Shown: piece by piece, positions 51,826-61,915 of the stretch
How the letters are laid out: each line of letters starts with the position of its first letter
Numbering within the stretch: position 1 is the first letter of the stretch
Source: Pseudoxanthomonas sp.
Lineage (GTDB): Bacteria > Pseudomonadota > Gammaproteobacteria > Xanthomonadales > Xanthomonadaceae
Length of the DNA: 64,000 nucleotides
Reading direction: 5' to 3'
NCBI RefSeq assembly: GCF_027498035.1
Contig: NZ_CP114978.1
Span: forward strand, 2,852,001 to 2,916,000
Notes under the pieces: generated by a model
The model's database searches: none
Told to the model about the DNA's origin: nothing
Seen by the model: only the letters and a program-made list of their open reading frames with translations
Translations under genes and position numbers: made by a program

Positions 51826-52162
51826 GTCGTTGTCCCTCCCCGGGATGCACGTCGGTTTGCCGGTCGGTGGCGCCGGCCTCGGTTGAACCGCCGCTGCGGC
51901 GGTCCCAACGGGGCCGGTCCGCGACGGCAGGCAATGCGGCGGCCAGGCGCAGGCCCTTGCGGGAGCCTGCACACGTGCTGCCTCTGGATGAATCCGCGTG
52001 CGTCCGTTGCGGGGTCGGACGTCGCCCAAGCTCCCGTGCCATCGGCCTGTGGTGCAGGTGGTGGCACTGGCGTCGGTGGGTGCGGGGAGGCGCCACCAAC
52101 GGTGCGGCGTGTTGCTTCAATCCGGTCGCGCCGGCGTTGCCATCGGCGCGACCGTGTCGCGG
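51826..52162 (-). other. Intergenic region between the cytochrome fusion and the porin
   Basis: A 337-bp GC-rich gap with no believable gene. It has a perfect IR at 51887-51903 (ACCGCCG, loop CTG) and a short stem CGCGAC-ACG-GTCGCG near 52147-52161 that could end the upstream transcript. I found no perfect -24/-12 or -35/-10 element; the porin may be transcribed from here with its own promoter. Confidence 0.45.
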
Positions 52163-53392
52163 TTACTGCTCGGTGCCGTGATAGACCAGGGGCACCTTGG
52201 AGGCCTTCGCGTCATCGAAGGTCAGTTCCTTGTCACCGGCGGGATAGCCGTTTTCCTGCAGCAGGAACGCCATGATGTCGGCGTACATCTTCGGGTCCAG
52301 GCTGGCTGGCTGCGTCGCCGGCATGTTCTGCGAGACGATGGTGAAAATATCGCCAACGTGGAAGTTGGCCGCCGGGTTGGCGAAGTGCTTGCCCTTCAAT
52401 GCCGGGCCGGCACGCCCGGCCAGCGTGTCGCCATGGCAGAGCGCGCAGTTCTCTGCGTAGTCGGCCTTGCCCTTGTCGGCCTGTGCGCTGGTGTAGAGCT
52501 TGTCGATGGCGCCACCGCCTGCAGCGGCCGGGTCTGCCTTCGGTGCGCCGGGCGTGTTGCTGGCCAGCTGCGCGCCACGCTGCAGCATCGACAGGGTCGT
52601 TGCATTGGCCTGGCTGTTGCCGGATGCCGCATCGGCGACCACCGCATACGGATCGAGCAGCTTGCCCAGCGCGCCGCTGGCCTGCAGTGCCTTGATGCTG
52701 GCGTCGAAGGACTGGGCCACCGCAGCGTTGGCCGGGTCGTACAGCGCGACCAGGTTCCAGCGGGCGTGCGGCTCGTCCAGCTCGGCGTAGTCGAACTGCT
52801 TTTCCTCCTGGTGCTGGGCCAGGTAGCCCACCACGGACGGGCGCCACAGCATCGCCGCGCCGACCTTCTTCTGTTCCAGCGCGGAGATGGCGTCATCGTT
52901 GGTCAGGTGCACGTCGGCCTGCAGCTTCGGGTAGTCGACGAAGTACAGATTGGGCGTGGTCTGGTAGGTCACCGCCACCTGGCTGCCTTCGGGCAGCCTG
53001 GACAGCGAATGTGCCGGTGCGGCCACCGGCGTCACCAGCACGAAACCGGTGCGGCCGTAAGCACTGGTCGCCTTCAGCCCATCCGGCAAGCCGCTGGCGG
53101 AGGTATCGACCGGGAAGCCCATGACCAGCTGGCAGTCGTTGGCCGCCATCTTGTTGAACTCTTTCAGGTCGAAGCCTTCCTCGTCGTCGCCGGTGCCATC
53201 GAAGGCATGCACGGTGAGGGTGGTCTTCTGCTGCTTGGCCACGGCCGCGGCGATGGCCTTGTCCATCTCCACGGTCGGGCTGGAACTGTCCACGCAGACC
53301 GAGACGGCGGCCTGCGCGGCGCCGATGCCGCTGGCGACGAGCGCCAGCGACAGGACGGTGCGGAGGAAAGTGGGGTGCGGGGTGTGTTTCAT
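52163..53392 (-). CDS. XoxJ-like periplasmic binding protein fused to a XoxG-like cytochrome c
   Basis: A 409-residue exported protein with two parts. After a signal peptide (about 1-29, ending AQA), residues 30-250 form a periplasmic solute-binding (PBP2/XoxJ-like) domain, with VSVCVDSSSPTVEMDKA, GYGRTGFVLV-like AYGRTGFVLVTPVA, and YFVDYPKL. A low-complexity linker (about 255-295) leads to a class I cytochrome c of about 100 residues: heme motif CALCH (Cys316, Cys319, His320) and axial Met in QNMPAT (Met357). XoxG and XoxJ are normally two separate proteins serving XoxF-type methanol dehydrogenases. Here they are one chain, encoded 25 bp after the dehydrogenase gene. Confidence 0.85.
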   Translation of the reverse strand: MKHTPHPTFLRTVLSLALVASGIGAAQAAVSVCVDSSSPTVEMDKAIAAAVAKQQKTTLTVHAFDGTGDDEEGFDLKEFNKMAANDCQLVMGFPVDTSASGLPDGLKATSAYGRTGFVLVTPVAAPAHSLSRLPEGSQVAVTYQTTPNLYFVDYPKLQADVHLTNDDAISALEQKKVGAAMLWRPSVVGYLAQHQEEKQFDYAELDEPHARWNLVALYDPANAAVAQSFDASIKALQASGALGKLLDPYAVVADAASGNSQANATTLSMLQRGAQLASNTPGAPKADPAAAGGGAIDKLYTSAQADKGKADYAENCALCHGDTLAGRAGPALKGKHFANPAANFHVGDIFTIVSQNMPATQPASLDPKMYADIMAFLLQENGYPAGDKELTFDDAKASKVPLVYHGTEQ

Positions 53393-53417
53393 TTCCTGGC
53401 TCCGGTGACTTGATTGC

Positions 53418-55130
53418 TTACAGCGAGAACACGTACAGGTGGCCGCCCAGCGGAAGGTTGCGGACCTTGGGATCCTTGGCCATCTCACCGCCCCAGATCG
53501 GCACGGCGCCGCCCCAGCCGGCGAACACGCCGACGTATTGCTTGCCGTTGACGGTCCAGGTGGAGGGCACGCCCAGCACGCCGGAGGCCATCTGCGGGCT
53601 CTTCCACAGGACCTTGCCGGTCTTGGCGTCGAAGGCGTACAGGTAGCCATCGGCGCTGCCGGAGAACAGCAGGCCGCCGGCGGTGGTCAACATGCCGCCG
53701 TTCCACGGCAGCTCGGACGGGAAGGTCCACGCCTGCTTGCCGGTGTTCAGATCGATCGCCTGGACCGAGCCCCAGTGGTTGGGGAACGCCGGGTCACGCT
53801 TGACCAGGAAGGTCTCGCCCAGGAACGGCAGGCCCGCCTTGTAGCTGACCGCGCCGCCCTTCATGGTCATGCAGGTGTGCAGCGTGGGCACGTAGGCCAT
53901 GTGCGTGTCGGGGCTGACCGAGATCGGCCACCAGTTCTTGCCGCCCAGGAAGCTGGGGCAGGTGAACACTTCCTTGTCCACGGTCGGGCGCATTTCCGGA
54001 TCGGTGATGGCCTTGCCATTGGCGTCGAAGCCGCTGACCGAGGTGGCCGTGGCGAATTTCTCGGCGTAGATCAGCTTGCCGTTGGTGCGATCGATCGCAT
54101 AGAACCAGCCGTTGCGGCTGGCACTGACGATGGCCTTGTACTTCTTGGTTTTGTAGGTGATGTCGGTCAGCACCGTCTCGTTGGTGCCGTCGTAATCCCA
54201 GGTGTCGTTGGGCGTGTACTGGTAGTGCCACTTGATCTTGCCGTCGGCCGGGTTCACCGCGATGACCGAATCGGTGTACAGGTTGTCGCCCGGGCGCAGC
54301 GTGGCCAGCCATGGGCCGGGATTGCCCACGCCCCAGAACAGCGTATCGGTGTCGGCGTCGTAGGAGCCGGTCAGCCACGCCGCGCCGCCGCCGGTTTCGG
54401 CCGCGCCCTTGGGCCAGGTGTCGCCGCCCGGTTCGCCCGGTAGCGGCACGGTGTGCAGCTTCCACACCTGCTTGCCGGTGTTGGCGTCCAGCGCCTCGAC
54501 GAAGCCGCGCGCGCCGTACTCGCCACCGGACACGCCGACGATCACCTTGCCCTTGACCACCAGCGGCGCCAGCGTCATCGCATAGCCCACGTCGGGTGCG
54601 TTGAGCTGCTCGTTCCAGGCGACCGTGCCGGTCTTGGCGTCCAGCGCCACCACATGGTTGTCCAGCGTGGCCATGTAGACCTTGTCGCCGTACAGGGCCA
54701 CGCCGCGGTTGACCACGTCGCAGCAGATGGTCTTCAGGCCGACGTTGGACAGGTCGTGCTCATAGGTCCACAGCTGCTTGCCGGTGCTGGCCTGGAAGGC
54801 GATCAGGTGGTTCTTCGGCGTGGTCACGAACAGGTAGTCGCCGTTGACGATCGGCGGGGCTTCATGGCCCATGTCCAGCGGGCTTTTCCAATCCCAGGCG
54901 GGCTTGAGGTTGGCCACGTTCTTGGTGCTGATGGACTTGAACGGCGCATAGCCACGGCTGGTGTAGTCGCGGCGGTACATCAGCCAGCCATTGTCGGTGG
55001 CCGCGCTCTTGAGGCGCGCATCGGTGACCGGCGCGTAGTCGGCTTCGGCCGCGGCAGCCAGGCCGGTGCAGGCCAGCAGCGTGGCCACGACCAGCGCCTT
55101 GCAGGTGATGGATGGACGGTGGTGTTTCAT
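53418..55130 (-). CDS. PQQ-dependent alcohol dehydrogenase with lanthanide-type active site
   Basis: Periplasmic quinoprotein alcohol dehydrogenase, 570 residues, with a signal peptide (1-28) and eight-bladed propeller. Vicinal cysteines Cys136-Cys137 (TICCDVV) form the disulfide over PQQ. The metal/PQQ site residues are Glu204 (SGGEYG), Asn270 (GVGNPGPW), Asp312 and Asp314 in TWDYDGTN. The extra acidic residue two after the catalytic Asp is a marker of lanthanide-dependent enzymes (XoxF, ExaF, PedH). Calcium enzymes such as MxaF have Ala there. Trp252 (AAWLTG) would stack on PQQ. Start 55130 has AGGAG upstream. It lies between the acidic-loop receptor (43 bp upstream) and the XoxJ/G fusion. 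PQQ synthesis genes are not in the window. Confidence 0.9.
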   Translation of the reverse strand: MKHHRPSITCKALVVATLLACTGLAAAAEADYAPVTDARLKSAATDNGWLMYRRDYTSRGYAPFKSISTKNVANLKPAWDWKSPLDMGHEAPPIVNGDYLFVTTPKNHLIAFQASTGKQLWTYEHDLSNVGLKTICCDVVNRGVALYGDKVYMATLDNHVVALDAKTGTVAWNEQLNAPDVGYAMTLAPLVVKGKVIVGVSGGEYGARGFVEALDANTGKQVWKLHTVPLPGEPGGDTWPKGAAETGGGAAWLTGSYDADTDTLFWGVGNPGPWLATLRPGDNLYTDSVIAVNPADGKIKWHYQYTPNDTWDYDGTNETVLTDITYKTKKYKAIVSASRNGWFYAIDRTNGKLIYAEKFATATSVSGFDANGKAITDPEMRPTVDKEVFTCPSFLGGKNWWPISVSPDTHMAYVPTLHTCMTMKGGAVSYKAGLPFLGETFLVKRDPAFPNHWGSVQAIDLNTGKQAWTFPSELPWNGGMLTTAGGLLFSGSADGYLYAFDAKTGKVLWKSPQMASGVLGVPSTWTVNGKQYVGVFAGWGGAVPIWGGEMAKDPKVRNLPLGGHLYVFSL

Positions 55131-55173
55131 GTGTCGCTCTCCTGGGTAGTGGGTTGCCTTGGGGACGTGACGC

Positions 55174-57591
55174 TCAGAAGCGGTAGCGGGCCCCCACCCA
55201 GCCACCACGCGGGGCGCCCGGCCCCAGGAACCGGGGATCGGAATCCCCGGGGAAGACTTCGTCGGGCTCGCCCAGCGTTCCGAAGCTGGCGTAGCGCTTG
55301 TCGAACAGGTTTTCGACGCGCGCGCTCAGCTGCAGGCGTGGGGTGACATCCCACGTGGCCTGCAGGCCGAACAGCGCGTAGCCGGCGATCTGCGGCAGGT
55401 CGTTGGATTCGTCGCCGCGCAGGTACTGGCTGCTGCGGTACTGGGCATTGGCGCCCACGCGCAACGTTGGCGTCAGCGCCACTTCCACCGCGGCCTTGAG
55501 CTGGTGACGCGGCAGGCCCGGAATGCGGTCGCCGCGCTGGACGGTGATCAGGCCATCGTCATCGGCGGTGGGATTGTTGGCCGCGTTTTCCTGGAAGCCG
55601 TCCAGGTAGGTCGCATCCAGCCACACATAGCTGGCCGACCACTCCACCACGCCATCATGCAGCGCGCCCTGGGCATTGGCTTCCAGGCCCTGGCGGCGGG
55701 TGTCGCCGACGTTGGCGAAGAACCCTTCGTTGGAGGTGGTGCCGCCAGTGGTCTGGAACAGGATGTCGTCGTGGCTGGTGGTGCGGAACAGGCCGGCCTG
55801 CCAGCTGAGCGTGTGGCCGACCTTGCCGCGCAGGCCGGCTTCCCAGCTCTTGGCCACCACCTGGTTGAGCGGTGGGTCGGAGATGAACTGGTTGGGCAGC
55901 TTGCAGGGCGCGTCCTCATCCGAACAGGTCAGCTCCACCGGCGTGGGGGCCCGGGTGGATTCGCTGTAACTGCCGTAGGCGGTGAGCGTGTCGTTCAACT
56001 TCCACGCCAGGCCGGCGGCCGGATTGAGCCGCGAGAACACATGGTTGCCATTGAGGTCCGGGTTTTCGCCGGACTGGTCGGCAATGCGGGTGCGGGTCTC
56101 GTTGTAACGGGCCGACACGGTCAGCGCGAGCGCATCGGTGACGCTGAAGGTGTTGGTGGCATACCAGGCGTAGGTGCGGGTGCTGGCGTAGACATCCAGC
56201 GCGTCCTCGGGGATTTCCAGGCCCGAATCGCGCGAGGTGCTGCGGTCGTCCAGCAGCACCGCCGGTTCGACGATGCTGGCGTAGCGCACGTTGCCGCTGA
56301 GGAAATCACCGCCGACCACCAGCTGGTTATCGTGCCCGGCGATGTCCTGCGAGAACACGATCTGCACGTTGCCGCCGTGCGCGCGCTGGCGACGCTTGCC
56401 GATGTTGTTGACCGCGTCGTATTCGGATGAGATCGGGTTGCCGTTCTGGTCGACGATGACTTCCTGGTTGCCGTCGTCGTCCTCCTCCTCGCACAGGATG
56501 TCATCGTCGGCTTCGCATTCCTCCGCTTCGCTGCCGTCGCCGTTGAAGCTGCGCGTATCGACCTTGCGGTCGTAGACCATCGCGCTCAGCACGGTCTCGT
56601 CGTTGAAGTGGAAGCTGCCGCGCAGCGTGGCCTGGGTGAGGTCGTTGTCGGTCTGGTCGGGCGCGGTGAAGATGCTGTCGCGGTCGCGGCGCAGCTGTTC
56701 GATGGACTGCGCGCCGTTGCCGGTGAGCCGGGTCTTCGCCTTGGCCAGCGACAGGTCCAGCGTGGCGCGCTCGCCATGCCAGCCGAGGTTGGCGAAGTAA
56801 TGCCGTGCGTGGCTGGGCGAGAGGTCGCGCCAGCCCTGTTCGTACAGGTTGTCGGCCAGCACGTAGTAACCCCACGCGCCGTTGTTGCCGCCGGATTCGA
56901 CGCTGGCCACTTCGCGGCCGAACGAGCCGCCTTCATACGACAGCTGCGTCCCCGGGTTGTCGAAGCCGTTCTTGCTGTGCAGGACGATCGCGCCGCCCAG
57001 CGTGTTGAGGCCGAATACCGGATTGGCGCCGGTGACCACGTCCAGCCGGTCGATGGCCTGCTGCGGCAGCAGGTCCCAGTTGACGGTGTCGCCGAAGATC
57101 TCGTTGACGCGCACGCCATCCTGGTAGACCGCGATGCCCTGGGCGATGCCCAGCAGCGGCGAACCGGTGAAGCCGCGGAACTGCACGTCCGGCTGCAGCG
57201 GATTGCCCTGCACGCTGTTCAAGGTGACGCCCGGGACCGAGCGGTCCATGGCCGCGGTCAGGTCGACCGAACGCATGCGGTCCAGCTGGTCGGCATCCAG
57301 TCCACGCACCGGGTACGGCGATTTGTCGGCCGGCAGCGTCGCATCGCCAGACGGCGTCACACCGACCACGTCGAGCGTGGGCAGGGTGGTGATGCCTGGC
57401 AATTCGTCTGCAAGCGCGGGCATGACAAGGACGCCTTGGGTCAGCAGTGCCAGCGACAGCGCCCTGACCAGGGCGTGGCGCGATGGCCTGCGGAAACGGG
57501 ATGGGAAAGCGCGGTGTGCATCGCCTGGCATGCCGATGGCATGCATTGCACGGGCGCAGCAGTCCTGCGGGTCGCCATTTCGGACGGCCAT
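55174..57591 (-). CDS. TonB-dependent receptor with an acidic Cys-flanked loop (candidate lanthanide/metallophore transporter)
   Basis: An 805-residue TonB receptor in the dehydrogenase operon. The signal peptide ends near residue 61 (VMPALAD); the long N-terminus before it is unusual. A TonB-box-like TLPTLDVVGV precedes the plug (PLQPDVQFRGFTGSPLLGIAQG, DVVTGANPVFGLNTLGG). In the barrel, residues 355-374 form a very acidic stretch with Cys359 and Cys367 bracketing ADDDIL, followed by VDQNGNPISSEYD. The end is GWVGARYRF. It starts 119 bp after the aldehyde dehydrogenase, with the strong AGGAG upstream of ATG 57591, and is 43 bp before the dehydrogenase gene. Function as lanthanide carrier is inference from context. 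Confidence 0.87.
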   Translation of the reverse strand: MAVRNGDPQDCCARAMHAIGMPGDAHRAFPSRFRRPSRHALVRALSLALLTQGVLVMPALADELPGITTLPTLDVVGVTPSGDATLPADKSPYPVRGLDADQLDRMRSVDLTAAMDRSVPGVTLNSVQGNPLQPDVQFRGFTGSPLLGIAQGIAVYQDGVRVNEIFGDTVNWDLLPQQAIDRLDVVTGANPVFGLNTLGGAIVLHSKNGFDNPGTQLSYEGGSFGREVASVESGGNNGAWGYYVLADNLYEQGWRDLSPSHARHYFANLGWHGERATLDLSLAKAKTRLTGNGAQSIEQLRRDRDSIFTAPDQTDNDLTQATLRGSFHFNDETVLSAMVYDRKVDTRSFNGDGSEAEECEADDDILCEEEDDDGNQEVIVDQNGNPISSEYDAVNNIGKRRQRAHGGNVQIVFSQDIAGHDNQLVVGGDFLSGNVRYASIVEPAVLLDDRSTSRDSGLEIPEDALDVYASTRTYAWYATNTFSVTDALALTVSARYNETRTRIADQSGENPDLNGNHVFSRLNPAAGLAWKLNDTLTAYGSYSESTRAPTPVELTCSDEDAPCKLPNQFISDPPLNQVVAKSWEAGLRGKVGHTLSWQAGLFRTTSHDDILFQTTGGTTSNEGFFANVGDTRRQGLEANAQGALHDGVVEWSASYVWLDATYLDGFQENAANNPTADDDGLITVQRGDRIPGLPRHQLKAAVEVALTPTLRVGANAQYRSSQYLRGDESNDLPQIAGYALFGLQATWDVTPRLQLSARVENLFDKRYASFGTLGEPDEVFPGDSDPRFLGPGAPRGGWVGARYRF

Positions 57592-57663
57592 ATGAATCTC
57601 CTCGACAACGGTTGCGGGGACGCCGGGAGACGTGGCCGGTGAAGGCCACGCCACCGCGGCGCT

Positions 57664-57700
57664 GGATCGCACCCCGACGCGGGGAGGTGCGGTGCGATCC
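57664..57700 (-). other. Inverted repeat between aldehyde dehydrogenase and the TonB receptor
   Basis: GGATCGCACC (57664-57673) and GGTGCGATCC (57691-57700) are perfect 10-bp arms around a 17-base GC-rich loop, 10 bp after the aldehyde dehydrogenase stop. A second short pair, GTGGCC/GGCCAC, lies near 57640-57656. It may lower read-through into the receptor or stabilise the 3' end of the aldehyde dehydrogenase transcript. Confidence 0.55.
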
Positions 57701-57709
57701 ATCAACCGG

Positions 57710-59239
<1,530 letters not shown>

Positions 59240-59293
59240 GCGGAAGCTCCTGGTGCGGGGTTGTGTGGTGCCCGTTCGGCTCCCGAAGAAAGC

Positions 59294-59309
59294 GCAAGGG
59301 CGGTGCCAA
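59294..59309 (-). promoter_or_regulatory. Sigma-54 (-24/-12) promoter of the aldehyde dehydrogenase operon
   Basis: On the minus strand: TTGGCAC-CGCCC-TTGC, matching TGGCAC-N5-TTGC exactly. Transcription would begin near 59282, 43 bases before the ATG at 59239. The divergent gene encodes a GAFTGA-containing activator, as sigma-54 requires. Confidence 0.9.
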
Positions 59310-59447
59310 AAAACCGGTGTTGCGACGCGTCACGAGGTTTTCCCATGGGATTGCGAAACTCCCGCTTCGTCGCTGCTGCAACGCATCACAGCTACTCGTT
59401 GCGCATGCGCGCCGGCTGTGATGTTTATTGGGACAACGCACTGTTGC

Positions 59448-59468
59448 GGTGTCGCAAATTGCGACACC
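59448..59468. promoter_or_regulatory. Perfect 21-bp palindrome, likely activator-binding enhancer
   Basis: GGTGTCGCAA-A-TTGCGACACC: 10-bp perfect arms around one base. It lies 12 bp before the activator GTG and 139 bp upstream of the -24/-12 promoter on the opposite strand, the usual distance of a sigma-54 enhancer. It can also give autorepression of the activator gene. A half-site TTGCGAC occurs at 59320-59326. Confidence 0.85.
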
Positions 59469-59480
59469 CCGGAGAGGAAT

Positions 59481-61382
59481 GTGGCACAACAGCAATCCCA
59501 GTCCGAACGTCATCTTGGCCAGGCCAGGCGCGCTTTCTTCGAACACGGCGGCGCGCCGGTGGGCAAGGTGCCAGACACCATCCTGCGCTCGTGGGTGCGG
59601 TGCCAGCGCCAGGGCCTGGCCGTTGAAGCCTCGCCCAGCATCGAGCCGGTCACTGCCGGCCGCCTGCGGGAAATGCGCGAGCGCCACGAGAAACTCTGGC
59701 GCCTGGCGCGGGCCGAGCTGGAACTGCTGTCCGGTGATGCGGCGTCCACCGGCAGCATCGTGATCCTCACCGACGAGGACGGCTGGATCCTGGATGCCGA
59801 AGGCAGTGCCAGCTTCCTGGACCGTGCCGGCCGCGTCGCGCTGATGCCAGGTGCCTGCTGGAACGAAGCACAGGTGGGCACCAATGCCATCGGCACGGCG
59901 ATTGTCGAAGGCCGCTCGGTCGTGGTCCACGGTGGCGAGCACTACCTGACCCCGCACGGCATCCTCAGCTGCTCGGCTTCGCCGATCTTCGACCCGTATG
60001 GCCTGCAGGTGGGCGTGCTGGATATTTCCGGCGACTCCAAGGTGCAGCACATGCATGCGCTGGGCCTGGCACGGCTGGCGGTGGCCAACATCGAACACCG
60101 CTATTTCGACGATGGTATTCCCGATACCGAACTGCTGCGCCTGCATCGTGACCCCGCGCTATTGGGCACCGCGCGCGAAGGCCTGCTGGCGTTCCGCAAT
60201 GGCCGGTTGATGGCGGCCAACCAGGCTGGGCTGCAGCTGTTCGGGCTGGAACGTGGCGAGCTTGGGCGCGCGTCCTACACCGCGCTGTTCGAAGATGCGC
60301 TGGGCAAACTGCGCGACGACGGCATGCTGCTGGATCGCCAGGGCCGCGCGCTGTATGGACGGGTGGACGATGGCGAAGCACGGCCCAAGCGTCCGGCTGC
60401 ACGTCCTCCCATCACCGTGTCGGCCGCGGTCACGCCGCAGCCCGCGGATGCGCCGTTGTTCGATGCCAGCCAGGAAGCCGAACTGGTCCGTGCCTGCCGC
60501 GTGCTGGATGCCGGCCTGCCGGTGCTGGTGCAGGGTGAGACCGGCACCGGCAAGGAAGTCTTCGCACGCGAGCTGCATCGCCGCTGCGCGCGTGCCGGCA
60601 AGCCGTTCGTGGCGGTCAACTGCGCGGCCCTGCCGGAAGGCCTGATCGAGGCCGAACTGTTCGGCTACGAGGACGGTGCCTTCACCGGCGCGCGCAAGAA
60701 CGGCAATCCCGGGCTGCTGCGCCAGGCCGATGGCGGGGTGCTGTTCCTGGATGAAATCGGCGACATGCCGCTCGCACTGCAACCGCGCCTGCTGCGGGTG
60801 CTGCAGGAGCGCGAACTCTCGCCGTTGGGTGGTGGCAAGCCGATCAAGCTGGACTTCGCCCTGGTCTGTGCAACGCACCGCGAGATGGACCAGGCGATGG
60901 CCGAAGGCCGCTTCCGGCCCGACCTGTATTACCGCATCGCCCACCACACCGTGCGTATCACGCCGCTGAGCGCCAACGGTGACCGCGCCGGGCTGGTACA
61001 GGCGCTGTGGCAGCGCCTGGGCCAGGGGCGCGCGCTGACCGACGAAGCGCAGCGGCAGCTGTCCGGCTACAGCTGGCCCGGCAACCTGCGCCAGCTCACC
61101 GCCTGCCTGCGCACGCTGGTGGCCCTGAGTGAGCCGGATGCATTGATCGGGATCGAACTGCTGCCGTCCTACCTGCACAACCTGCGACCGGTGCTGCATT
61201 CCTCACCGTTGATGGGTGCTGCGGAGGCCGCGTCGGGATTGGATGCCATGGCCGAAGCGGCGATGCGCCAGGCGTTGCTCGAATGCGAGGGCAATGTCAC
61301 CAAGGCCGCGCGCAAGCTCGGCATCAGCCGCAGCACGCTGTACCGCCGTCTGGGCGAAGGCATGCACGGCAGTCCGAACTAG
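59481..61382 (+). CDS. AcoR-type sigma-54-dependent transcriptional activator
   Basis: A 633-residue enhancer-binding protein. The N-terminal GAF-like sensory region (about 70-190) contains GWILDAEGSASFLDRAG and AQVGTNAIGTAIVEGRSVVVHGGEHYL, found in the AcoR/acetoin activator group. A PAS-like stretch follows. The AAA+ domain has Walker A GETGTGKEVFARELH, the GAFTGA loop that contacts sigma-54 (EDGAFTGARK), and Walker B GGVLFLDEIGDM. The Fis-type HTH at the end reads MRQALLECEGNVTKAARKLGISRSTLYRRL. GTG 59481 with GGAGAGG in front is preferred over in-frame upstream codons. It is divergent from the alcohol/aldehyde operon and presumably activates it on a metabolite signal. Confidence 0.94.
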   Translation: MAQQQSQSERHLGQARRAFFEHGGAPVGKVPDTILRSWVRCQRQGLAVEASPSIEPVTAGRLREMRERHEKLWRLARAELELLSGDAASTGSIVILTDEDGWILDAEGSASFLDRAGRVALMPGACWNEAQVGTNAIGTAIVEGRSVVVHGGEHYLTPHGILSCSASPIFDPYGLQVGVLDISGDSKVQHMHALGLARLAVANIEHRYFDDGIPDTELLRLHRDPALLGTAREGLLAFRNGRLMAANQAGLQLFGLERGELGRASYTALFEDALGKLRDDGMLLDRQGRALYGRVDDGEARPKRPAARPPITVSAAVTPQPADAPLFDASQEAELVRACRVLDAGLPVLVQGETGTGKEVFARELHRRCARAGKPFVAVNCAALPEGLIEAELFGYEDGAFTGARKNGNPGLLRQADGGVLFLDEIGDMPLALQPRLLRVLQERELSPLGGGKPIKLDFALVCATHREMDQAMAEGRFRPDLYYRIAHHTVRITPLSANGDRAGLVQALWQRLGQGRALTDEAQRQLSGYSWPGNLRQLTACLRTLVALSEPDALIGIELLPSYLHNLRPVLHSSPLMGAAEAASGLDAMAEAAMRQALLECEGNVTKAARKLGISRSTLYRRLGEGMHGSPN

Positions 61383-61502
61383 CCGGCCACGCCGGCGGGA
61401 GCCGCGTCAGCGGCGATCGGACGTCACCGGGAAAACCCATCGCGGTCGTGCCCCCGAAAGGGGGGATAAAGGCCGCGCCCACGGGCGGCACTCGCGGAGA
61501 AC

Positions 61503-61814
61503 CTAGGCCGCGCTTGCCTGCGCGACCTGGCGACGGAACATGGCGTCGAGCAAGGCGCGCATGCGGCCCAGGTCGCGCATCGCGGCCGTGGCCAGTGTGT
61601 CGTCACTGGCTTCCAGTACATGCTGCGCGGCGTCGGAGAGATCGTGCAGCACCTGCGCCGCATCGATATCCAGGAAGATGCGCAGGCTGCGCAGATGGCG
61701 TTGCAGTGACTGCTGCAGTGACAGGTCGGCGCTGCCCGGCTGGGCGGCAATCGCGTTCAAGGTCAGGTCAAGCTGGGAGAGTTCGTCGAACAGCTCATCG
61801 GCACTTGGGCGCAT
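61503..61814 (-). CDS. Small helical protein of unknown function
   Basis: A 103-residue acidic, strongly helical protein: MRPSADELFDELSQLDLTLNAIAAQ, LQQSLQRHLRSLRIFLDIDAAQVL, MRDLGRMRALLDAMFRRQVAQ. No signal, helix-turn-helix or membrane segment is seen. It lies alone between the activator and kdgK, convergent with the activator, and nothing shows it belongs to either system. It could be a small Xanthomonad-specific protein. I recognise no named family. Confidence 0.5.
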   Translation of the reverse strand: MRPSADELFDELSQLDLTLNAIAAQPGSADLSLQQSLQRHLRSLRIFLDIDAAQVLHDLSDAAQHVLEASDDTLATAAMRDLGRMRALLDAMFRRQVAQASAA

Positions 61815-61915
61815 ACAGGTGTATCCCGTGGGTTACCTCGTTCGTCACACGAACGCGGTTTGCGCGATCCTCGGGTCAGTGACGTGAACAGGTGGTTACG
61901 GGCGGCCCTGGCCGT

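Noticed and set aside
51826..52162. A sigma-54-like sequence (TGGCACGGGAGCTTGG) on the minus strand before the porin
   Set aside because: The -12 GC is missing and the spacing is one base off.
55174..57591. EF-hand-like reading of the stretch after the acidic loop (DQNGNPISSEYD)
   Set aside because: The Gly is in the wrong position and the final Glu/Asp spacing does not match a canonical 12-residue loop.
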